Origin: Spirirestis rafaelensis WJT71-NPBG6
Lineage (GTDB): Bacteria; Cyanobacteriota; Cyanobacteriia; Cyanobacteriales; Nostocaceae
Assembly (NCBI GenBank): GCA_019359015.1
Contig: JAHHID010000040.1
Span: forward strand, 1-62,853
Length of the DNA: 62,853 bases
Reading direction: 5' to 3'
Below the pieces are notes generated by a model, which saw only the letters and a list, made by a program, of their open reading frames with translations, ran no database searches and was not told the DNA's origin. Below are positions 18,377-27,727 of this stretch, in pieces. The position numbers and the translations under genes were made by a program. Numbering within the stretch: position 1 is the first letter of the stretch; every line of letters starts with the position of its first letter.

Positions 18377-19702
18377 TCACCCAGTATTTTTAGTTAATCT
18401 TCGATATGCAGTCGCTAAAGCATCAGCATCACCGACATTACCCGGAAATAGCACCACTGGCAAGTTGGGAAACTGGGGATGATCCGATGGAGTAATAACC
18501 ATCGAACAACCAGCTAAAATTTGACCGAGTAAACGCGCTGAAGTCAAAGCTAGACCATTACTCAAGACATCGTTTGAGGTTATACCACCCTTACTAATTA
18601 AGAACCCTATATCAGATGGTAAACCCCGGACAATATCCATTAATAAGCCGGAAACCTTTTCTCCAAAGTTTAACCGTGTTTTTACATCTTTAAAAGAAAG
18701 TTCTTGACGACTTGTATAAACTACTGGTGTTTTTCCAGCGTTGTGTGCCGTTTGTGTACTTTCAATAATCTCGGTTAGCAGTGTAGCAGATTCATTTGAC
18801 TCATCAAGTAATCGCTCTACATTAACTTCGATTCCCACCGTACCATCTGCTTGTAATAATTTTTCTAACTGCTGAGTGGTTTTTTTGACGTGAGAACCGA
18901 CGATAACTGCACCCGGTTTACCTGAGCGTACATAAGAACCCATATTTTCGGCAGCGATCGCTTGAGGAGGTAACGCCGCCAAAGCAGTTAAAATACTCGC
19001 AGCACTGCGAAATAAAAACCGTTTCCCTTGACTCGCAGCACTCAGCACATCTTCAGCAAAGCGATTTAAATCAGCTTGAGTTTCACCGTCAACGACAGCG
19101 CACTGATTACCGCTCAGTTTCATCAGCTTTTCCAGACTACCAGCACGAATATCAGCGAGTAAAAATCTTTCTACTGCATCAGCTTTAATACGTCCTTGAG
19201 TTTTTTCTTCTACATACTTAGGTAAGTAACTGTGATGGTAGCCAAAAACTGAATCACGGGCAAATTCAGTTTCATGAACTGGGGTGGGTACACCGTCGAT
19301 AATTAAGTAGTGTATACTGTCGCGCGTTATGCGTCCTCCTTCAAAAAACGCGGGTACGAGAAAATGAGCATCAAATGGACCGAGTTCAGCAGTAATAACG
19401 TCAGTTTCAACGGGGTAATGTCCCCGTAAAGTCGAATCCGAACGACTTACAATCAGAAAATCGTTAACTTCTTCCGCTTTTAACGCCAATTTCAGGTTAG
19501 AACATACTTCTTTAGTTACAGATGCGGCTGATTCTGGAGGTAGTGACCTTGTATTACTCAGCACAAAGAAAATACGGGAATCATCCTGTAATCCAGTGCA
19601 TAAAGTTTCCACATCCCAGCGCATCAATAGCAAGCAACTGTGGACTGTTTGAGAACCTGTAGGGTCATCATCCAAAACAATTATTTTTGGGTTTTTGCTC
19701 AT
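18377..19702 (-). CDS. Four-carbon acid sugar kinase family protein (DUF1537)
   Basis: The protein (441 residues from ATG 19702) starts MSKNPKIIVLDDDPTGSQ, the N-terminal substrate-binding motif of four-carbon acid sugar kinases, and has a C-terminal nucleotide-binding domain with SKGGITSNDVL and VLFPGNVGDADA. The family phosphorylates acids such as erythronate or threonate, but the actual substrate here is unknown. A TTG start at 19711 would overlap the upstream gene's stop; ATG 19702 is preferred. It follows the membrane-protein gene so closely that the two are probably co-transcribed, and it is upstream of minC. Confidence 0.88.
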   Translation of the reverse strand: MSKNPKIIVLDDDPTGSQTVHSCLLLMRWDVETLCTGLQDDSRIFFVLSNTRSLPPESAASVTKEVCSNLKLALKAEEVNDFLIVSRSDSTLRGHYPVETDVITAELGPFDAHFLVPAFFEGGRITRDSIHYLIIDGVPTPVHETEFARDSVFGYHHSYLPKYVEEKTQGRIKADAVERFLLADIRAGSLEKLMKLSGNQCAVVDGETQADLNRFAEDVLSAASQGKRFLFRSAASILTALAALPPQAIAAENMGSYVRSGKPGAVIVGSHVKKTTQQLEKLLQADGTVGIEVNVERLLDESNESATLLTEIIESTQTAHNAGKTPVVYTSRQELSFKDVKTRLNFGEKVSGLLMDIVRGLPSDIGFLISKGGITSNDVLSNGLALTSARLLGQILAGCSMVITPSDHPQFPNLPVVLFPGNVGDADALATAYRRLTKNTG

Positions 19703-19707
19703 TAAAA

Positions 19708-20370
19708 TCAACTAGAAGAATGTAACTTTCTTATCTCCGCTTGTACTTCAACGGCAATCTGCAATGATTCATTGAGAAGTTGAGCGTATTCGCTTGCCTG
19801 ACTACTAACTTGTAAAGCTTGCAGATTGACTAAATTATTCACAAATAACTCTTGGTTATTTGCCAGTAATTTTTTATTATCTCGCAAAATTCGCTCTGTT
19901 TTCATAGCGCGAACTAAATCTTCCCTAATAAGTTGCAAAGCCGCGATAACATTGTCTCTATCATTGATGCTACTTTGATTTCTAGATGTTGCCAGTTGAT
20001 CGTTAATATCTATTGCTTGAATAACTCCATGATATTTATCAACTTCGTCTAAAAGTATTGTTAGTGCTTGAGGACAGGTTTTTCGCCGCCACAACCAACG
20101 CCCAAAAAGCACGCTAATTGGTACGATAATTAGTAAGCTGATTCCTATTAAAATTGAAGACCCAATTGTCGGTAAAATAATAAACGCATAAAGAAACCCG
20201 ACAATTATGGGGGTGAGTGCTAAAGCAACAAGCATTTCCGAAAGAAAAAATCCCCATCGTTTTTCTTTATCTTTGATAATAGAGGGTCGAAAGACATCAT
20301 CTGGATCGAATCCAGTTAAGCGTCTGAGTTCCCCTTTGCTAATTTCCAAGCCTAATAAATCGGGCAGCAC
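19708..20370 (-). CDS. Hypothetical membrane protein, paralog A
   Basis: Function is not recognised. The 220-residue product begins with a short cytosolic region containing SKGELRRLTGFDPDD, then has a pair of membrane segments (about 44-95) and a C-terminal alpha-helical domain of about 120 residues. It is a clear paralog of the gene at 21039-21611: both share LLDEVDKYxxxIxAIDIxDQLA, AxKTERILRxNxxxxAxNxxL, MQALQVxxxAxEY and a final LQAEIRKL. The two are separated by a repeat cluster and lie in the same orientation, so they probably arose by tandem duplication. It overlaps or abuts the sugar kinase gene. Confidence 0.7.
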   Translation of the reverse strand: MLPDLLGLEISKGELRRLTGFDPDDVFRPSIIKDKEKRWGFFLSEMLVALALTPIIVGFLYAFIILPTIGSSILIGISLLIIVPISVLFGRWLWRRKTCPQALTILLDEVDKYHGVIQAIDINDQLATSRNQSSINDRDNVIAALQLIREDLVRAMKTERILRDNKKLLANNQELFVNNLVNLQALQVSSQASEYAQLLNESLQIAVEVQAEIRKLHSSS

Positions 20371-21038
20371 AACTGGATACTCCTCTTGAAGTGCGAGTTG
20401 CGTATTTATTTTAGTCGGGTTTGCTGTATAAGCAATGCGAGAAAGAGTGTATTGCTGTTAAATCGGCGATTTTACATTAATAGACATAAAAGGGTGGAGT
20501 TCAAAGGTGAGACCAGCCCCCGTCTTGGCGGCCTCCGTCACGATGGGGGACTGGCGAACCCGAAGGGCAAGCTTTAAACTCGCAACCCAGTTAAAATATT
20601 TTGTATCAGATAATGCACCCTTCCCTACTGTACGACGTGAATAATTGCGTCCGTATAAAGGATACACAAGTACAGAGACGATTTCCAGACAGTTCGGTAT
20701 TTTTAGAAACAAGCGATGCCTTGCGGCAAGACGCGCAGCATCTAAGCAACAACCTTTTTTCTGATGCGATGGGGACGCATAAAGGTAAGAAAAACGAGCA
20801 ACCTTCTCCCAAGGGAGACGCTGCGCGAAAACAAAACCGAGCGGGAAGAGAGATTTTGGTATATAGGGAATACTTTTTTCCCGCTCTCCCAAGGGGAGAC
20901 GCTACGCGAACGGTTTTGTTTCAAGATCCGCGACGTGTAGCGTAAACCATCAAAAAGGTTGCGCGTTTTTCTCTCTTTTTTTCCACGGGCGTCTTGCTTG
21001 TCCTAAGCCAGGTAAAATGCCTTTACCACAAGTCGCTT
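20371..21038. repeat. Interspersed repeat cluster between the paralogs
   Basis: About 670 bp with alternating units: a block around 20500-20580 (GGTGAGACCAGCC / GTCTTGGCGGCC), TGCCTTGCGGCAAGACGCGC at 20716, and two copies of TCCCAAGGGAGACGCT..CGCGAA (20809-20829 and 20886-20909). Frames over 60 codons exist on both strands (for example 20458-20892) but are composed of these repeats and are not genes. Confidence 0.8.
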
Positions 21039-21611
21039 TCAACCCCCTTCTAACTTTCTGATTTCCGCCTGTAGGTATTGTGCAACTTCCAAAGCTTCAT
21101 CAAGTAAGTGTGTATATTCACGCGCCTCATTGTTGACTTGCAACGCTTGCATAGCCGTCAAATTACTTGCTAAAAGTTTGGTATTGCTCGCAATAAACGC
21201 CTGATTTTTCCGCAAAATACGCTCGGTTTTTAAAGCGCAAATTAAATTCGCTCTTGTGGTTTCTAGGACTGCAAGTACTTTTGTTCTATAACTTAAACTT
21301 GCTTTTTGGTTTCCAGCTGCTGCTAGCTGGTCTTGAATATCTATTGCTTTTATAACTGCATTATACTTCTCTACTTCGTCAAGCAGATTTTTTTGACGTT
21401 TTCTCAACCATTTCCATTTAATCAAATATCCGATAGGAATCAAACCCCAGCCTAAAATCAATATCTGCTGCACATACTCACTTATAAGCAATAAAAGTGC
21501 TAGGCGGGGGGATTTCAATTTGTAATACGCGCTCAAATCGCGATCGCTTACACCAGCTATGCGTTTTAAGTCCTCTTTGGTAAGATATAAGTTTTGTAAA
21601 TCAGGTTGCAT
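21039..21611 (-). CDS. Hypothetical membrane protein, paralog B
   Basis: The product (190 residues from ATG 21611) shares the layout of paralog A: an N-terminal TKEDLKRIAGVSDRDLS region aligning with SKGELRRLTGFDPDD, a short hydrophobic stretch (about 38-65) and a helical C-terminal domain ending QAEIRKLEGG. The GTG at 21650 would add 13 residues that do not match paralog A, so ATG 21611 is chosen. Function is unknown. The shared N-terminal helix-like region could bind a partner, which is inference. No recognisable enzyme motif is present. Confidence 0.7.
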   Translation of the reverse strand: MQPDLQNLYLTKEDLKRIAGVSDRDLSAYYKLKSPRLALLLLISEYVQQILILGWGLIPIGYLIKWKWLRKRQKNLLDEVEKYNAVIKAIDIQDQLAAAGNQKASLSYRTKVLAVLETTRANLICALKTERILRKNQAFIASNTKLLASNLTAMQALQVNNEAREYTHLLDEALEVAQYLQAEIRKLEGG

Positions 21612-21758
21612 AGCTGTGTGTTCTTTTGATAGGGCGTAGACACCTAGCACAGCTTATTCGTCAGACATCGCTGTTCAAAGCCGATTTTAGCAAAGCGTTA
21701 TTTTATTCCCTGGTTTTGCCAGGGAACGAGAGCTAAAATCAGAAAATTTTTACCCTTA

Positions 21759-23048
21759 TCAAGGATAAAGACCCCTATCGTTCAACGCTTGCGCTACACG
21801 ACCAACCCCCAAAGTGTAAGCTGCTAACCGCAAAGGAATTTGCTGCACCTTCGACTGTTGAATCACTTGACGGTAAGCTTGCACCATCAACTGTTCCATT
21901 TCCCGGTTGACGCGTTCCTCATCCCAAAATAGGTAAGAAAGACCTTGTACCCACTCCAAATAACTCACCACAACACCGCCCGCATTCGCCAAAATATCCG
22001 GTAACACAGTTACACCCCGCGCTTCTAGCGATCGATCTGCCTCAAGCGTCACAGGACCATTAGCTGCCTCTGCAACAATTTGCGCTTGGATTTGATTGAC
22101 ATTTTTCTCAGTGATTTGATTCTCCAAAGCCGCTGGGATTAGCACATCACAAGGTAAAGTTAGTAACTCATCATTACTAATTGCTGATGCTTGCGGGAAA
22201 CCAACAATACTTTTACGGTTCTGGGCAGCATAAGCTTTCAATGCAAGGATATCAAGACCAGTTTCCGAAAAAAGTCCTCCCGAACCTGTGGAAACGGCGA
22301 TAACTTTCGCTCCCGCTTGGTGTAATAATAAAGCCGCTGCACTACCTACGTTACCAAAACCTTGAATTACTACTCGCGTTCCTGCTAGAGATTGACCGCG
22401 ATCGCTTAACGCCTCACGTACAACAATCATTACACCGCGTCCGGTTGCCATTTCCCGTCCTCGTGAACCACCAATCGAAAGCGGTTTACCAGTCACAACT
22501 CCAGGCACAGCATGGCCAACATTAACAGAGTAGGTATCCATCATCCAAGCCATCTCACGGGCTGAAGTACCCATGTCTGGTGCAGGTATATCCACACTCG
22601 GACCGATATCTTTAATTAACTCGCTCATGTAACGCCGGGTAATTCGCTCTAATTCGCCGACGCTGTAGCGTTTTGGATCTATAGCAATACCTCCCTTCGC
22701 ACCTCCGTAGGGAATACCTAGCAACGCACATTTCCAGGTCATTAACATTGCCAGCGCTGACACCTCCCGCAATGTCACCGCTGGATGGTAGCGAATGCCA
22801 CCTTTATAAGGTCCTAAAATATCGCAGTGCTGCACCCGATGTCCAGCTAGAACTTGCACTTCACCATTATCCCGTTTTACAGGAATAGAAACTGTGACTA
22901 CCTTACGTGGGTGGCTAAGTATTTCCAACAGACCTGGATCTAAATTTAATTCTCGTGCTGCTGCCTCTAAGTAGCTACATGCTTGGTCAAATGGACAAAT
23001 ATGCGCCGGAGTTGGAGCTTCCAGCGGTAGCAAGGGTGTTGAAACCAT
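21759..23048 (-). CDS. gdhA: Glu/Leu/Phe/Val dehydrogenase (glutamate dehydrogenase)
   Basis: Start ATG 23048 follows a GGGAGAAG ribosome binding site; an upstream TTG at 23063 is less likely. The 429-residue enzyme contains GPYKGGIRYHP, the catalytic lysine in GGAKGG (K123 counted from the longer start), the PAPDMGTS motif and a Rossmann GFGNVGS loop. This fits hexameric NAD(P)-dependent glutamate dehydrogenases converting 2-oxoglutarate and ammonium to glutamate. Substrate specificity inside the family cannot be read with certainty. The gene is monocistronic and divergent from the P450 gene. Confidence 0.9.
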   Translation of the reverse strand: MVSTPLLPLEAPTPAHICPFDQACSYLEAAARELNLDPGLLEILSHPRKVVTVSIPVKRDNGEVQVLAGHRVQHCDILGPYKGGIRYHPAVTLREVSALAMLMTWKCALLGIPYGGAKGGIAIDPKRYSVGELERITRRYMSELIKDIGPSVDIPAPDMGTSAREMAWMMDTYSVNVGHAVPGVVTGKPLSIGGSRGREMATGRGVMIVVREALSDRGQSLAGTRVVIQGFGNVGSAAALLLHQAGAKVIAVSTGSGGLFSETGLDILALKAYAAQNRKSIVGFPQASAISNDELLTLPCDVLIPAALENQITEKNVNQIQAQIVAEAANGPVTLEADRSLEARGVTVLPDILANAGGVVVSYLEWVQGLSYLFWDEERVNREMEQLMVQAYRQVIQQSKVQQIPLRLAAYTLGVGRVAQALNDRGLYP

Positions 23049-23269
23049 AAAATCTTCTCCCAATCGCGGTATATACGCGAACCGGATATATATGATATGG
23101 CTAGCTTATCTTTTTTTTTGAGAAAATATCTAATTTTGGTAACATTCGTTACAGTTTTTTATACAGTTTTCCTTGTGAAAATATGAGTAATCAAAAAAGG
23201 ATAAGGTACAAGATTTATGGCAAGCTAAGAACAAGATGCCAGTATTGTATTTTTTGAGGCAAAACTGCG

Positions 23270-24544
23270 ATGACAAGCACCCGTACTGAGAAATCGCTTC
23301 CTTTACCCCCTGGCAGTTTCGGTTTGCCTTTCATTGGCGAAACAATTAGCTTTTTGCGCGATCGCGATTTTGCTCAGAAGCGACACGAGCGATATGGAGC
23401 GATTTTCAAAACCCATCTGTTTGGGCGTCCGACTGTAATGATGTTAGGAGCGGAAGCCAATCGCTTTTTGTTTACGAATGAGAACCAGTATTTTTCTGTC
23501 ACTTGGCCTTATAGTACCAAAGTTTTGCTGGGACCTGCGTCTTTAGCGATGCAGACCGGTGAGATACACCAAAAGCGACGCAAGCTGCTATCACAAGTTT
23601 TTCAACCTAGAGCGTTGGCAGGATATATCTCCACAATGGAGAGTATTATCCAGAGTTATTTACAGAAATGGCAGCAGATGGGTACGTTGACTTGGTATCC
23701 CGAACTGAGAAAATACACTTTTGATGTTGCTTGCAAGTTGTTCATAGGCACAGATGCAACTGCTGATAGTCATTTTGGCGAGTTATTTGAAGAATATTGT
23801 CAAGGTTTGTTTAGTATCCCTGTGCGGTTGCCTTGGACTCAATTTGGTCGCGCACTGCGTGCGCGTGAGCAGCTATTAGCGAAAATTGAAGAAGTAGTGC
23901 GTCAGCGGCAACACCAGCCATCGATCCTGGATGATGCGTTGGGGTTACTTTTGCAAGCGCGAGACGAAGATGGAAATAGCCTTAGCTTAGAAGAACTCAA
24001 AGACCAGGTGTTGACGTTGTTATTTGCCGGTCATGAGACATTAACATCAGCGATCGCTTCTTTATGTCTTTTATTAGCTCAACATCCAGACATTCTTGCT
24101 ACGGCACGTGCTGAACAACAGCAATTGGGGTTTCACGAACCACTAACCTTAGAACATCTCAAGCAGATGAACTATCTGGAATTAGTCATCAAAGAAGCTT
24201 TGCGATTGATTCCCCCCGTAGGTGGTGGCTTTCGAGAAGTAATCAAAGAATGTGGGGTAAATAACTTCGATCCGCTGCGCTTTGCCCAAGAGAGGGCTGA
24301 AGATAAAACAAAAGCCTTTAGTTATATACCGTTTGGTGGTGGAATGCGCGAATGTGTGGGCAAGGAGTTTGCGAAACTAGAAATGAAGTTGTTTGCAGCG
24401 CTTTTGATACGTCAGTATGAATGGGAACTAGTGCCGGAGCAAAACTTAGATATGATAATGGTTCCTACACCGCACCCGCGCGATGGTTTGCAAGTGAAGT
24501 TTCGGAATGCTGTATCTAATTCCCAGGCTAAACTTGGGAATTAG
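23270..24544 (+). CDS. Cytochrome P450 (CYP120-like) with an internal deletion
   Basis: The 424-residue protein starts with the soluble CYP120-type proline-rich LPLPPGSFGLPFIGET. It has the I-helix AGHET (253-257), ExxR in KEALRL (E309, R312) and the heme loop PFGGGMRECVG with ligand C362. The ExxR-to-Cys distance is only 53 residues, whereas P450s usually have roughly 70-80. The sequence passes directly from GGGFREVIKECG to NNFDPLRF, lacking the strand and PKGW-type segment and the HxDPxxYP segment expected there. CYP120-type enzymes hydroxylate retinoids, which fits the adjacent carotenoid oxygenase. The deletion is in frame, but the enzyme may be misfolded or inactive. Confidence 0.85.
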   Translation: MTSTRTEKSLPLPPGSFGLPFIGETISFLRDRDFAQKRHERYGAIFKTHLFGRPTVMMLGAEANRFLFTNENQYFSVTWPYSTKVLLGPASLAMQTGEIHQKRRKLLSQVFQPRALAGYISTMESIIQSYLQKWQQMGTLTWYPELRKYTFDVACKLFIGTDATADSHFGELFEEYCQGLFSIPVRLPWTQFGRALRAREQLLAKIEEVVRQRQHQPSILDDALGLLLQARDEDGNSLSLEELKDQVLTLLFAGHETLTSAIASLCLLLAQHPDILATARAEQQQLGFHEPLTLEHLKQMNYLELVIKEALRLIPPVGGGFREVIKECGVNNFDPLRFAQERAEDKTKAFSYIPFGGGMRECVGKEFAKLEMKLFAALLIRQYEWELVPEQNLDMIMVPTPHPRDGLQVKFRNAVSNSQAKLGN

Positions 24545-24592
24545 ATTATCAGGCATTTGCTTCAAACTGGGTAAATCCGGCAAAATTTTTCC

Positions 24593-24619
24593 TAGAGACG
24601 TTCTGCCAGAACGTCTCTA
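24593..24619. repeat. Perfect palindromic repeat, copy 2
   Basis: Arms TAGAGACGTTCTG and CAGAACGTCTCTA are perfect complements around a single C. It lies 49 bp after the P450 stop and is convergently placed between P450 and the carotenoid oxygenase gene. It is the same family as 15977-16003 and 37041-37091. Confidence 0.9.
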
Positions 24620-24699
24620 CAGTAGGGTTTTAATTCCACAAACAACTCCGCAGAGCGTGGCAGTATCCATAGTTTGATTTGACAGCAAACCTACCTGCG

Positions 24700-26202
24700 T
24701 CAACTATTTGGTGCAAATACTTCATTCGTAAAGCTGCCATGCAAACCATAGGGAATATGATGTTTTAGATGCAGCCGTGCTACTGGTCCAGTACTCAAAT
24801 CATTAGCATCTAAAATCACCACATCTGAGCGGTGATGAGTAGAATCGTAAACCAAAGCTAGCACCCAGCCATCATCTTCTTTGTCAGAACCTGGACGCGG
24901 TACAAAAATCGGCTCACTGACAAACCCACGCGGTGCAGCACTCCAAAGTTGTTTTTCCCCAGATTCTAAATCTAGCTTGACAACAGCTTGCAAAGGTGCA
25001 TACCCAGTTTCTGCATGAGCAGCACCCATGTATAAATAACGATACGGTCGTCCTACTTTATCTTGATGCACGCTGGGAAACTCACAACACCTGTCTAATA
25101 GCAAATCCCGTCGCACCGTCTTATCCTTGAGGTTGAGATGAAACCGCCATAAATGTCCGGGTGAAAGTGCTTCAAAATCAACTTGGCGAAAATTGCTTTC
25201 GGGTTCGACTTCTGGCAAAGATTCGTAGCAAATTGAGTCTACAACAATTTCATCGCCTTGCTCAAAAGCATTAGCGTGGTGGAAGACAAAACCTGACTGA
25301 GTTTCTAGAATTTGTATTTCCTTTTCTTGGGGATTGCGGGAAATGATTATAATCTGAGTTGGCTGATTTGGCTGAAACTTAATACATTCTCCTGCACCAC
25401 GGATTCCCAAAGCGAAAGGTATGGGATTAAAAGCAACGGGATTTTGAAAGAGTATGCAGTAATTAGGGGTAATTACAAAATCGTGGATGAAACAAAAACC
25501 CGGAACACTATGAGCGTGTTTTCTGACAATCTTGCCAGTTGTATCTAGCTCGAAAATTGTAATGGTGGTGGATAGTCCCGGCTTGATAGAAAAGTTGACT
25601 AGACTTGGCGCACCGTTATCTTGAGCAGAACTAGGATCGAAGCGGGGATGTGCGGCGAAAGCTTCACCTTCTGATAAAACACCGTTAAAATGTTCTTTGC
25701 CTAAAGTATCCAACGTGTAAGGATCGAGGTGATGAGGCTCTGCTGCTTCCCACAGTGCCAACAGTTTATCACCCCAATAAATAACGTTGGTGTTGGCAAT
25801 ATTTTTCAGTTTGAAGTCGAAGATATTAGCTAACCAACCGCCGGGTTTTTGCGTACCAAAGACACCGCGATAAAGGATTTTCCCAGCTTTTTGTTCTTCC
25901 AAATAAGCTTCTGTGCGGATAAATCGGTTGCGGAAGTGGGCGCGACCATTGGAGAATGAAATCCGGCTAATCATTCCATCACCATCAAATGGATGATGAA
26001 TGTGTTGCCCATTTACATCTAACAATCCCGGACCATTTCTAAACAGCGTACCGTGTAGTTCTGGCGGAATTTCTCCTTCAACATCATCAATCCAATAATC
26101 AAATTCTTCTTTGAGAGATTGATATCCTTCTTGCCAATCTCCGCGAGTGTAAGATTTATCAGGAATTGTCGAAGCGTGTTCGTAAAGTTGAAAACTCTGC
26201 AT
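24700..26202 (-). CDS. Carotenoid oxygenase (apocarotenoid-15,15'-oxygenase-like)
   Basis: The 500-residue protein belongs to the carotenoid cleavage dioxygenase/RPE65 family. It contains RNGPGL near the N-terminus and the four iron-binding histidines: H185 (AAHPRFD), H240 (FIHDF), H308 or H309 (FHHANAFE) and H488 (GLHGSF). Cyanobacterial relatives cleave apocarotenals to retinal. The neighbouring P450 of the retinoid-hydroxylating CYP120 type supports an apocarotenoid context. No signal peptide is present; family members bind membranes through a hydrophobic patch. The gene is downstream of the MFS transporter gene on the same strand with an 85-bp gap. Confidence 0.92.
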   Translation of the reverse strand: MQSFQLYEHASTIPDKSYTRGDWQEGYQSLKEEFDYWIDDVEGEIPPELHGTLFRNGPGLLDVNGQHIHHPFDGDGMISRISFSNGRAHFRNRFIRTEAYLEEQKAGKILYRGVFGTQKPGGWLANIFDFKLKNIANTNVIYWGDKLLALWEAAEPHHLDPYTLDTLGKEHFNGVLSEGEAFAAHPRFDPSSAQDNGAPSLVNFSIKPGLSTTITIFELDTTGKIVRKHAHSVPGFCFIHDFVITPNYCILFQNPVAFNPIPFALGIRGAGECIKFQPNQPTQIIIISRNPQEKEIQILETQSGFVFHHANAFEQGDEIVVDSICYESLPEVEPESNFRQVDFEALSPGHLWRFHLNLKDKTVRRDLLLDRCCEFPSVHQDKVGRPYRYLYMGAAHAETGYAPLQAVVKLDLESGEKQLWSAAPRGFVSEPIFVPRPGSDKEDDGWVLALVYDSTHHRSDVVILDANDLSTGPVARLHLKHHIPYGLHGSFTNEVFAPNS

Positions 26203-26287
26203 ATGCTTAATCTGTTCTTTTTTGTCTCACGCAAGACACGAAGACGCAAAGAAATTCTTGGCGACTTGGTGTCAAATTCTTAGTTTG

Positions 26288-27727
26288 CTATTCTGCTAAT
26301 TTTGACTCTGGTTCTCGCATCATGATCTCAGGCACGAAATCAGGCATGAAAGGTTGTTCTGTATTGTCTGCTGATGCTGGCGGCAATGTTTTTGCTGTTT
26401 CGCCTAGGGAGTCACCAGCTGGTAGCCAGTTGAGGAATGGCAATGGTAAAAGGTTACTAAGGTTAGCAATCACTACCAACAGCCACATAGCATCGAAGTT
26501 TGTCTCAGTAATGCCTAGCTGATGCATTAAGAGTGCGCCTAACTCGTGGGAAACTAGTCCGCCGAAGTTTGTGATCGACATCAAGAGGGCAAAAAATGTC
26601 GCTTCCACTCCTGGGGGACACAGCCTTGCTGCTAGCACCAACACTGGCATATAAGCAATTTGCCCCATCACTGTGAGAATGAGACTATCACCGATACTAA
26701 ACCAGTGGTCATCTATACCCAAAGCCCGATTTGTGTGAGTTACTAACAAGAGCATTGTCATTCCCAAAACTGTGGAAATAACGGTACTCCAACCGAAGAT
26801 GACGCGAAACGGAACGGTTTTCAGGAAACGCTGAAAAATCCAGACACCAACTAAAGAAGCAATACTTGTCACCAAACGCACTCGCCCTAAAAATTCTGGT
26901 TGAAAGTGCAGTTCGTTGGTAGTGAAAAAGAAAAAGGCTGAGTCAGCGCTTGGCATTGCTAGCAAGATGAAGAGAAACGCTGTTGGTAGCCAAATCGCTT
27001 TTTGAGAAACGGCTTTGCGTAATTGCCCCAATTGATGCTTGATTGTTGGGGAGTTGCTGTGGTTGTTATCTTTGTTAATTTTGCTTACGGGTGTTTCAGC
27101 AATGAACCAAGCTACCCCGGAAACGATGAGGGGAAATGAGGCTGTAATCAAAAATATATTCCGGGTAGTGAAATGCTGTAAAAGCATTCCGCTAAAGTAA
27201 GCCGTGAGCAAACCTCCTAAGGCTACAGTACCCCAGCTAAGGGATTGTAAGGAACCTGCTGCTGCTTGAGATTCTCGTCTAGCGCGTTCGACAACCAGTG
27301 AGTCAACTATGACATCACTGACGGCGACAGATAAAGAACTAAGAGCGATCGCTAATGTAGCTGCCCAGGAAGTGTGAACAATTGTTGCGAGGCTCACCCA
27401 GGATATTGCTCCGAGTATCCCCGATAAAACCAAGTATGGACGCCGACGATAGCCGAAGATGGGCAAGCCATCGGAGATAAAACCAAATACGGGTTTGATA
27501 ATCCAAGGTAAAGCGACAATGCCCATTAATGCTGAAACCTGAGCCGGACTCAGCAACAGTTCATCTTTGAGGAAAAAGCTGACTGCTAAACGCGCCAAGC
27601 CCAAGATTCCTTGAACCAAGTAAACGGTAAGAATGGCAAGTAACTCGGCAGAGGGTTCGTTGCCGAAGAAAATTTTTTCTGTTACTGAGTTTTTTACCTT
27701 GGACAAGCCAGAGGAGGAAATCAGCAT
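26288..27727 (-). CDS. Folate/biopterin family MFS transporter
   Basis: The 479-residue integral membrane protein has about 12 hydrophobic segments and the folate-biopterin transporter motifs WIIKPVFGFISDGLPIFGYRR and VADVIVDSLVVERAR-like sequence (SDVIVDSLVVERARRES). Plant and cyanobacterial members carry folates or pterins across the envelope or plastid membrane. The middle loop (about residues 215-235) is Asn/His-rich. It is immediately upstream of the carotenoid oxygenase gene on the same strand and the pair may be co-transcribed, but a functional link is not evident. Confidence 0.87.
   Translation of the reverse strand: MLISSSGLSKVKNSVTEKIFFGNEPSAELLAILTVYLVQGILGLARLAVSFFLKDELLLSPAQVSALMGIVALPWIIKPVFGFISDGLPIFGYRRRPYLVLSGILGAISWVSLATIVHTSWAATLAIALSSLSVAVSDVIVDSLVVERARRESQAAAGSLQSLSWGTVALGGLLTAYFSGMLLQHFTTRNIFLITASFPLIVSGVAWFIAETPVSKINKDNNHSNSPTIKHQLGQLRKAVSQKAIWLPTAFLFILLAMPSADSAFFFFTTNELHFQPEFLGRVRLVTSIASLVGVWIFQRFLKTVPFRVIFGWSTVISTVLGMTMLLLVTHTNRALGIDDHWFSIGDSLILTVMGQIAYMPVLVLAARLCPPGVEATFFALLMSITNFGGLVSHELGALLMHQLGITETNFDAMWLLVVIANLSNLLPLPFLNWLPAGDSLGETAKTLPPASADNTEQPFMPDFVPEIMMREPESKLAE

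Noticed and set aside
20458-20892. 144-codon minus ORF between the paralogs
   Set aside because: It is made of interspersed repeat units (for example RQSPIVTEAAKTGAG) with other long frames on both strands, so it is not a gene.
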